Below are positions 43,211 to 50,194 of a DNA stretch of 50,194 nucleotides, piece by piece (the first letter of the stretch is position 1; each line of letters opens with the position of its first letter). Below the pieces are notes generated by a model. That model ran no database searches. It was not told where the DNA came from and saw only the letters and a program-made list of their open reading frames with translations. Position numbers and translations under genes: made by a program. The stretch lies in the NCBI GenBank assembly GCA_016202605.1, contig JACQOJ010000034.1, forward strand, positions 1 through 50,194, written 5' to 3'. Source of the stretch: Betaproteobacteria bacterium (GTDB taxonomy: Bacteria; Pseudomonadota; Gammaproteobacteria; Burkholderiales; SG8-41).

Positions 43211-43804
43211 ATAGCACAGGACAAGGAAGCCCGGATCAACGGCGAAATCAACGCTCCGGAGGTTCGGGTCATTGGTGCGAACGGAGAGCAGATCGGAATC
43301 CTGAGCATCGCAGCCGCCAACAAACTGGCGGAGGAAGCCGAACTCGATCTCGTGGAAATCGCGCCGCAGGCGAGCCCGCCGGTTTGCCGCATCATGGATT
43401 ACGGGAAGTACAAGTACCGTGAGAGCAAGAAGCGGCACGAGGCGAAACTCAAGCAGAAGCAGGTCGTCGTCAAGGAGATCAAGTTCCGTCCCGGGACCGA
43501 CGAGGGCGATTACCAGATCAAGCTGAGAAACCTCATCCGCTTTCTGGAGGAAGGCGACAAGACGAAGGTCACGCTGCGTTTCCGGGGGCGGGAGATGGCG
43601 CACCAGGAAATCGGGATCAGGTTGCTGGAACGGGTCAGAGGTGATCTCGATCTTTACGGCGTGGTCGAGCAGTTTCCCAAGATGGAAGGCCGGCAGCTGG
43701 TGATGGTGCTGTCGCCCAAGAAAGGCGGTAAGGGCGCGCCGCATCCCGCAACCAAGGCGGCGGGGGCTCAGCCCAAGGCGGCGCACGCCGCACCGAAAGC
43801 GTAG
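43211..43804 (+). CDS. infC: Translation initiation factor IF-3, with ATA start codon
   Basis: IF-3 proofreads start-codon choice and keeps 30S subunits free. The frame has no ATG, GTG or TTG at the family N-terminus, and the first ATG is far inside the protein at 43394. A strong AAAGGAG (43196-43202) lies 8 nt before ATA at 43211, giving (M)[12 protein letters not shown], exactly where IF-3 should begin. E. coli infC likewise uses a rare start (ATT) for IF-3 self-control. The 197 residues include VDLVEI-type [38 protein letters not shown] and [12 protein letters not shown], with an extended Lys/Ala-rich tail. Confidence 0.95.
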   Translation: MAQDKEARINGEINAPEVRVIGANGEQIGILSIAAANKLAEEAELDLVEIAPQASPPVCRIMDYGKYKYRESKKRHEAKLKQKQVVVKEIKFRPGTDEGDYQIKLRNLIRFLEEGDKTKVTLRFRGREMAHQEIGIRLLERVRGDLDLYGVVEQFPKMEGRQLVMVLSPKKGGKGAPHPATKAAGAQPKAAHAAPKA

Positions 43805-43917
43805 GGGTTTGGAAGGCGGAAGCGGTTTCTGAAATTGTGAAGAAGTAGTTGTCCGGGTTTTCGAAGTCCCTGCGCAGGCGAGGGCACCCGGCGCTAGGCT
43901 AAAACACGGGAGTCATC

Positions 43918-44112
43918 ATGCCGAAGTTGAAGACCAAGAGCGGCGCTGCCAAGCGTTTCAAGAAGCTCGGGCGCGGCGGATTCAAGCGCAGCAGGGCGAA
44001 TCTGCGCCACATCCTCACCAAGAAGAACACCAAGCGTAAACGCCAGTTGCGCGGCACCACCGTCGCGGACGCCTCCAACAATCGCGCGCTGCGCGCGATG
44101 CTGCCGTACTGA
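43918..44112 (+). CDS. rpmI: 50S ribosomal protein L35
   Basis: A 64-residue basic ribosomal protein with the typical start [20 protein letters not shown] and end RALRAMLPY. It lies 113 bp after infC and 11 bp before rplT. The preceding gap may hold the site through which L20 represses the operon in other bacteria, but I could not define it here. Confidence 0.97.
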   Translation: MPKLKTKSGAAKRFKKLGRGGFKRSRANLRHILTKKNTKRKRQLRGTTVADASNNRALRAMLPY

Positions 44113-44123
44113 GGAGTTGAGCC

Positions 44124-45589
<1,466 letters not shown>

Positions 45590-45590
45590 T

Positions 45591-45666
45591 GCCGCGGATG
45601 AACGCAGACAGGCGCAGGTTATTTTTCGGTCATGGCGGCGCGCATCGGCGTCTATCCACGGTTCAG
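45591..45666. repeat. Degenerate inverted-repeat element (CCGCGGATGAACGCAGA family) in the pheS-pheT gap
   Basis: The left part CCGCGGATGAACGCAGA (from 45592) and the reverse complement of the right part (CCGTGGATAGACGCCGA, ending about 45661) match at about 13 of 17 positions. They enclose a spacer with a short AT-rich run. The sequence resembles a dispersed CCGCGGATGAACGC repeat that I know from many environmental genomes. It fills the gap between two genes that are usually directly coupled. Confidence 0.5.
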
Positions 45667-45671
45667 GGATC

Positions 45672-48026
45672 ATGAAGTTCTCGGAACACTGGCTGCGCAC
45701 TTTCGTCAACCCGCCGCTTTCGACCCGCGAGCTGGCCGACGCGCTCACCATGGGCGGCGTAGAGGTCGAGACGATCGAGCCGGTCGCGCCGCCGTTCGAG
45801 CGCGTGGTCGTTGGAGAGGTGTTATCGGTCGACAGGCATCCCGATGCGGACCGCCTGACCGTGTGTCAGGTCAACGCCGGTGCTGCGCCGCTCGTGATAG
45901 TCTGCGGTGCTCCCAATGTGCGGCCCGGAGTTAGAGCGGCGACGGCACTGGTCGGCGCAAGGCTGCCGGCGGGCGAGATCAAGGCCGCGAAAGTGCGCGG
46001 CGTCGAGTCCCACGGCATGCTGTGCTCGGCGAAGGAACTGGGTTTGAGCGGGGACGCCGAGGGCGTGATGCTGCTCGGACAGGACGCGCCGGCAGGCACT
46101 GACGTGCGTGTGGTCCTCGATCTCGATGACCGGCTTCTCACCACCAAGCCCACGCCCAACCGCGGCGACTGCCTCAGTATTCTGGGCATGGCGCGGGAAG
46201 TGGCCGCGGTCACCGGCTGCAAACTGACGCCCGTTCTCGTCAAGCCGGCGATGATCGCGATCCAGGACCGGCTGCCGGTGATGCTGGAGGCAAGGGACGC
46301 CTGCCCGCGATATTGCGGCCGGATGGTGCGCGGCGTGAACGCGCGGGTCGCAACACCCCAATGGATCGCCGAGCGGCTCGCGCGCAGCGGCATCCACTCG
46401 ATCAATCCGGTGGTCGATATCACCAATTACACGATGCTCGAGCTCGGCCAGCCATTGCACGCATTCGACGGCGCCAGGCTCGCCGGGGGACTCCGCGTGC
46501 GGTTTGCGCGCGCCGGCGAAAAAATCACGTTGCTCAACGCCGAGGTTCTCGAACTCACTTCCGACTTCCTGGTCATCGCGGACGAGCGGGATCCGGTGGC
46601 TCTTGCCGGCATCATGGGCGGGATGGAAAGCGCGGTGGTGGCCGCGACCCACGATGTGTTTCTCGAGAGCGCGTACTTCGATCCCGATGTCATCGCAGGC
46701 AAGTCGCGGCTGCTGGGATTCGGATCCGACTCGTCATACCGGTTTGAGCGCGGCGTGGATTTTGAAGGGACGGTGCGCGCGCTGGAACGCGCGACCCAGC
46801 TCGTACTGGAAATTTGCGGGGGCCAGGCGGGACCGATCACCGAGGCGCGGGCGCAGTTGCCCAGGCGCAGGCCTGTGACACTGCGCCTTACCCGCGTCCA
46901 GGACGTGCTCGGGATCAAGCTTGGCGCGAAACAGGTGGGATCCGTCCTGCGCCGTCTCGGATTCGAGTTTACGGCTGCCGGAGACAAATTCCGCGTGGTG
47001 CCTCCATCCTACCGCTTCGACATTGCCATCGAGGAGGATCTGATCGAGGAGGTTGCCCGCATCCACGGCTACGACAACATCCCGGCGGCCGTGCCGGCGG
47101 CACCCGCAGTGATGCTTCCGGCGCCTGAAGCGCGGCGCGACGCCGCGGCGATCCGCCGGCAACTGGTGGCACGCGATTATCAGGAAGCCGTGACCTACAG
47201 CTTTGTCGACCGCGAATGGGAGGCGGACTTTTGCGCCAACGCGGAGCCCATAGCGCTGGCCAATCCGATCGCCAGCCAGATGAGCGTGATGCGTTCGAGC
47301 CTGATCGGCAGCCTCGTGGATCGCGTGGCGTTCAACGCGAACCACAGACAGACGCGGGTGAGGCTGTTCGAGATCGGACGCTGCTTCGAGCGCGGGGGTG
47401 ACGGGAACTACCTGCAGCCGGTGCGCATCGGCGGGATCGCTTACGGTGACGCCCTGCAGGAGCAATGGGGGGTCGCGGCGCGCAACGTGGACTTCTACGA
47501 CGTCAAGTCAGATGTCATGGCGCTGCTCCCGACGCGGGACGCGCGCTTCGATGCTGCAGCGCATCCCGCGCTGCATCCGGGCAAATCGGCGCGCATCAGT
47601 CGCGGCGGCACGGTCATCGGATGGATCGGGGAATTGCATCCTCGCTGGCAACAGAAGTATGATTTGCGCCTCGCTCCGGTACTGTTCGAACTCGACTTCG
47701 AGCATGTCGCCAGGGGAGGTGTACCGGTTTACAACGAAATCCCGAAAGTCCCGCCGGTCAGACGCGATCTCGCCGTCATACTCGACGAGGCTGCGAGTTA
47801 TGAAGCGATACTGGAGGAGCTGTCCAGCAGGAAACCCGTTGTCGTGGCCGATATCTGGCTGTTCGACGTGTACCGCGGGCCGGCCGTGCAAAAAGGCAAA
47901 AAAAGTCTTGCATTCAGAGTGTTATTGCAGGATACTCACAAGACTCTAACGGATGCGGAAATCGATTCCGCCGTTTCCCAACTGATCCAGGTATTGCAGA
48001 AGAGATTCGACGCGAAGCTCCGTTGA
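45672..48026 (+). CDS. pheT: Phenylalanyl-tRNA synthetase beta subunit
   Basis: 784 residues with the complete bacterial architecture: an EMAP-like tRNA-binding domain near the start ([23 protein letters not shown]), B3/B4 editing domain ([20 protein letters not shown], then [20 protein letters not shown]), B5, the catalytic-like core with RRDLAVIL-type [18 protein letters not shown], and the C-terminal FDX-ACB anticodon domain ([20 protein letters not shown]). The start ATG at 45672 lies after a repeat-containing gap. Its 3' end overlaps the region before ihfA. Confidence 0.97.
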   Translation: MKFSEHWLRTFVNPPLSTRELADALTMGGVEVETIEPVAPPFERVVVGEVLSVDRHPDADRLTVCQVNAGAAPLVIVCGAPNVRPGVRAATALVGARLPAGEIKAAKVRGVESHGMLCSAKELGLSGDAEGVMLLGQDAPAGTDVRVVLDLDDRLLTTKPTPNRGDCLSILGMAREVAAVTGCKLTPVLVKPAMIAIQDRLPVMLEARDACPRYCGRMVRGVNARVATPQWIAERLARSGIHSINPVVDITNYTMLELGQPLHAFDGARLAGGLRVRFARAGEKITLLNAEVLELTSDFLVIADERDPVALAGIMGGMESAVVAATHDVFLESAYFDPDVIAGKSRLLGFGSDSSYRFERGVDFEGTVRALERATQLVLEICGGQAGPITEARAQLPRRRPVTLRLTRVQDVLGIKLGAKQVGSVLRRLGFEFTAAGDKFRVVPPSYRFDIAIEEDLIEEVARIHGYDNIPAAVPAAPAVMLPAPEARRDAAAIRRQLVARDYQEAVTYSFVDREWEADFCANAEPIALANPIASQMSVMRSSLIGSLVDRVAFNANHRQTRVRLFEIGRCFERGGDGNYLQPVRIGGIAYGDALQEQWGVAARNVDFYDVKSDVMALLPTRDARFDAAAHPALHPGKSARISRGGTVIGWIGELHPRWQQKYDLRLAPVLFELDFEHVARGGVPVYNEIPKVPPVRRDLAVILDEAASYEAILEELSSRKPVVVADIWLFDVYRGPAVQKGKKSLAFRVLLQDTHKTLTDAEIDSAVSQLIQVLQKRFDAKLR

Positions 48027-48037
48027 AAGGGGAAGAG

Positions 48038-48343
48038 ATGACTTTAACTAAGGCCGAACTCGCAGACCTTCTTTTCGAAAAAGTGGGGTTCAACAAGCGC
48101 GAAGCCAAGGACATGGTCGAGTCTTTTTTCGAGGAGGTGCGGCTCGCGCTGGAAAATGGAAAGGGCGTGAAACTCTCCGGTTTCGGCAACTTCCAGTTGC
48201 GCAACAAGCCGCAGCGCCCGGGCAGGAATCCCAAGACCGGTGAGGAAATTCCGATTACCGCGCGTCGTGTCGTGACGTTCCATGCATCGCAGAAACTGAA
48301 GGCGATGGTGGAACAGAACTATCATGGAAGCGACCAGCAGTAG
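48038..48343 (+). CDS. ihfA: Integration host factor alpha subunit
   Basis: A DNA-bending architectural protein of the HU/IHF family, 101 aa. Signature: [24 protein letters not shown], then [31 protein letters not shown] with the minor-groove-inserting Pro in GRNPKTGE. The ATG at 48038 is preceded by AAAGGGGAAGAG, which decides against the earlier in-frame TTG. IHF commonly assists sigma-54 promoters, such as the one predicted in this window. The 3' end overlaps the merR-type gene by 20 bp. Confidence 0.96.
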   Translation: MTLTKAELADLLFEKVGFNKREAKDMVESFFEEVRLALENGKGVKLSGFGNFQLRNKPQRPGRNPKTGEEIPITARRVVTFHASQKLKAMVEQNYHGSDQQ

Positions 48344-48695
48344 CGGTCCCAGGGCCGCTCTCCCGCCGATACCGGCCAAGCGCTATTTCACGATCGGCGA
48401 GGTGAGCGAGCTGTGCGGCGTCAAGCCGCACGTGCTGCGCTACTGGGAGCAGGAGTTCACGCAGCTGAAGCCGGTGAAGCGCCGGGGCAATCGCCGGTAT
48501 TACCAGCACCATGAGGTGTTGCTGATCCGCCGCATCCGGGAGCTGCTGTACGACCAGGGATTCACCATCAGCGGCGCGCGCAACCGCCTGGATGAAGTGA
48601 TCGCCGAGCCCGCCAGGCCGGCTCGCTCGGCGCGCGCCGGACTCAATTTCGTGCGCAAGGAAATCAAGAGCGTGCTCGAATTGCTGCGCGCATGA
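48324..48695 (+). CDS. MerR-family transcriptional regulator
   Basis: A 123-residue regulator with a clear MerR winged helix-turn-helix ([25 protein letters not shown], then [18 protein letters not shown]) and a short helical C-terminus without recognisable effector-binding cysteines. This gene directly after ihfA is conserved across gammaproteobacteria and betaproteobacteria, and its target is not known. It overlaps ihfA by 20 bp, indicating coupled translation. A terminator follows at 48741-48769. Confidence 0.92.
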   Translation: MEATSSSGPRAALPPIPAKRYFTIGEVSELCGVKPHVLRYWEQEFTQLKPVKRRGNRRYYQHHEVLLIRRIRELLYDQGFTISGARNRLDEVIAEPARPARSARAGLNFVRKEIKSVLELLRA

Positions 48696-48740
48696 CGGGC
48701 GGCGCCCGCTGCTTCGCATGCGTTACGGAGGCATGTGCAG

Positions 48741-48769
48741 ACCGCGGCTCCCGGGCTGCGGTTTCTTTT
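48741..48769 (+). terminator. Intrinsic terminator after the merR-type gene
   Basis: ACCGCGGC (48741-48748) pairs with GCTGCGGT (48755-48762), with one G-T pair and a 6-nt loop, followed by TTTCTTTT. It ends the thrS-to-merR operon and leaves the aminotransferase with its own transcription signals. Confidence 0.7.
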
Positions 48770-48784
48770 CGTGACCCGCGATAA

Positions 48785-50119
48785 ATGAATCACGTTTTTC
48801 ATCGCAGCGCGCTCGGTGAGCCCGCGATGGCGGTGGCCGGGGAGGGATGCTATCTCACGGACAGCGCCGGCCGGCGCTACCTCGATGCTTCGGGCGGCGC
48901 TGCGGTTTCCTGTCTCGGGCACGGCCATCCCGCAGTAATCGCTGCCATCCGCGAGCAGGCCGGGCGGCTCGCCTACGCGCACACGTCGTTTTTCACGAGC
49001 GAGCCCGCGGAGCAGCTCGCGGACTGGCTGGTCGATGCGGCGGGCGGGGCGTTCGAGCGTGTGTACTTCGTCTCGGGCGGATCGGAGGGGATCGAGGCGG
49101 CGCTCAAGCTCGCACGCCAGTATTTCGTGGAGATCGGGCAGCCGGCGCGCGGGTGCTTCGTCGGCCGCCGGCAGAGTTATCACGGCAACACGCTGGGGGC
49201 GCTCGCGGTCGGCGGCAACGCGTGGCGGCGCGCGCAGTTCGCGCCCCTGTTGATCGACGCGGAGCATATCGCGCCGTGCTACAGCTATCGCGATCGCAAG
49301 GAAGGCGAGAGCGAGGACGCGTACGGGGAGCGCGTCGCTCGCGAGCTGGAAGAAACCGTGGAACGGCTCGGTCCGGGCAGGGTCATTGCCTTCATCGCCG
49401 AGACGGTGGTGGGCGCCACGCTCGGAGCGGTGCCGGCGGTGCCCGGTTATTTCCGGCGCATTCGCGACATCTGCGACCGTCACGGCGTGCTCCTCATACT
49501 GGACGAAGTGATGTGCGGCATGGGGCGCACGGGGACGCTCTTCGCCTACGAGCAGGAAGGCATCGTGCCCGATATGGTCGTGATTGCAAAAGGGCTGGGC
49601 GGCGGCTATCAGCCGATCGGCGCGCTGCTGGTGTCCGGGAAGATCTTCGATGCGGTGCGCGGAGGAAGCGGATTTTTCCAGCACGGCCACACGTATCTCG
49701 GACATCCGATCGCGTGCGCGGCGGCGCTTGCGGTGCAGCGCGCCGTGCGCGAAGGCAATCTGCTCGCCAACGTGCAGGAGCACGGCGCTGCGTTGCGAAC
49801 GGCGCTTCATGTACGGCTTGGCCATTATCCCAACGTCGGCGATATCCGGGGACGCGGGCTGTTCCTGGCGGTGGAACTGGTGAGAGACCGCGCCACCAAG
49901 GCGCCGTTCGACCCGGCGCTCAAGCTCCATCTCGCGGTCAAGCGCGAAGCGATGGCACGGGGATTGATGTGCTATCCGATGGGCGGCACGATCGACGGGC
50001 GTTTCGGCGACCATGTGCTGCTAGCGCCGCCGTTCATCATCGAGGATTCGCACGTCGCGGAGATCGCCGCGAAGTTTTCAGCGGCGGTCGATGCCGCGTT
50101 GGCGACCGTCAAAGCCTGA
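48785..50119 (+). CDS. Class III pyridoxal-phosphate aminotransferase
   Basis: An omega-type aminotransferase of 444 residues. The PLP-binding lysine is Lys269 (VVIAKGLGGGYQPIGA). The cofactor Asp is Asp240 (LLILDEVMCGMGRTGT), and SGGSEGIEAALKLARQYF contacts the phosphate. The start segment YLTDSAGRRYLDASGGAAVSCLGHGHP is typical. Substrate cannot be told: related proteins act on 4-aminobutyrate, beta-alanine, putrescine, adenosylmethionine-8-amino-7-oxononanoate and others, and no pathway genes are adjacent. The ATG at 48785 has no obvious ribosome binding site. It sits between the merR-type gene and tRNA-Pro, which are often direct neighbours in related genomes. Confidence 0.9.
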   Translation: MNHVFHRSALGEPAMAVAGEGCYLTDSAGRRYLDASGGAAVSCLGHGHPAVIAAIREQAGRLAYAHTSFFTSEPAEQLADWLVDAAGGAFERVYFVSGGSEGIEAALKLARQYFVEIGQPARGCFVGRRQSYHGNTLGALAVGGNAWRRAQFAPLLIDAEHIAPCYSYRDRKEGESEDAYGERVARELEETVERLGPGRVIAFIAETVVGATLGAVPAVPGYFRRIRDICDRHGVLLILDEVMCGMGRTGTLFAYEQEGIVPDMVVIAKGLGGGYQPIGALLVSGKIFDAVRGGSGFFQHGHTYLGHPIACAAALAVQRAVREGNLLANVQEHGAALRTALHVRLGHYPNVGDIRGRGLFLAVELVRDRATKAPFDPALKLHLAVKREAMARGLMCYPMGGTIDGRFGDHVLLAPPFIIEDSHVAEIAAKFSAAVDAALATVKA

Positions 50120-50141
50120 GGAACCGGCGTTTGCGCTCTGA

Positions 50142-50147
50142 TATAAT
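50142..50147 (+). promoter_or_regulatory. Predicted -10 element of tRNA-Pro
   Basis: An exact TATAAT ending 9 bp before the tRNA 5' end. The -35 would fall at the end of the aminotransferase gene and is weak. Confidence 0.45.
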
Positions 50148-50156
50148 GCGCACTCC

Positions 50157-50194
50157 CGGGGCGTAGCGCAGCCTGGTAGCGTACCGGCATGGGG
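50157..50194 (+). tRNA. tRNA-Pro, 5' part (window ends inside it; anticodon probably GGG)
   Basis: The sequence from CGGGGCGTAGCGCAG onward gives the tRNA-Pro acceptor 5' strand, D arm (GCGCAGCCTGGTAGCG) and the left half of the anticodon arm (CCGGC then ATGGGG). Reading T33 as the T of ATGGGG puts GGG at the anticodon. The 3' half is outside the window. Confidence 0.8.

Noticed and set aside
48500-50014. 504-codon frame opposite the aminotransferase
   Set aside because: Antisense shadow; the sense frame has all PLP residues.

Overview
The window looks like a chromosomal piece of a GC-rich betaproteobacterium. This is judged from gene content and order, not from any search. The pointers are a class I PHA locus (phaC-phaB with phaR), bamD divergent from rluD-pgeF, the recJ/rpfE-type/prfB/lysS neighbourhood, and the block tRNA-Val-thrS-infC-rpmI-rplT-pheST-ihfA-merR-...-tRNA-Pro. 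Almost every stretch is a tightly packed gene. I see no prophage, insertion sequence, rRNA or CRISPR array.

Layout. 0-4.1 kb: YoaA/DinG-type helicase, convergent with rimO, then phaR. 4.1-7.0 kb: a 348-bp gap with promoter and terminator signals, then phaB and phaC. 7.1-9.7 kb: a ZIP metal transporter, pgeF and rluD. 9.7-11.2 kb: bamD and a glycine-zipper membrane protein. 11.4-20.1 kb, all minus strand: rpfE-like, recJ, a DUF4010/MgtC-type membrane protein, prfB (with the programmed +1 frameshift), lysS and acetoacetyl-CoA synthetase. 20.2-22.2 kb: lolC/E-type permease and lolD. 22.3-26.9 kb: a small membrane protein, an AlkA-type glycosylase, a DUF2062 protein, comEC and tag. 27.0-33.6 kb, minus strand: a four-gene cluster of circularly permuted ATP-grasp, alpha-E, Anbu proteasome-like protease and a 1104-residue transglutaminase/DUF2126 protein. 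34.0-41.0 kb: relA, an MscS-like channel, a two-gene MgtE set, a 2-keto-4-pentenoate hydratase-type enzyme and an exported formylglycine-generating-enzyme-like protein. 41.0-50.2 kb: tRNA-Val and the translation block, ending in a class III aminotransferase and a tRNA-Pro cut off by the window end.

The most interesting system is the Anbu cluster at 26975-33605. In order it encodes a predicted peptide-bond-forming ATP-grasp enzyme, its alpha-E partner, a proteasome-like hydrolase without an unfoldase, and a transglutaminase-fold protein. About 55 bp upstream of the first start codon is an exact match to the sigma-54 -24/-12 pattern (TGGCAC-N5-TTGC), followed by a 13-bp hairpin that would fall at the very 5' end of the mRNA. 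This suggests that the pathway is switched on by an enhancer-binding regulator, for example one responding to nitrogen status.

Smaller points of interest: an ATA start codon for infC; the prfB recoding site; a repeat-derived in-frame insertion in RecJ; two degenerate inverted-repeat elements (tag upstream region, pheS-pheT gap); a strong plus-strand terminator between phaR and phaB with no annotated plus-strand gene before it; and a transporter-less MgtE relative overlapping the full MgtE gene.
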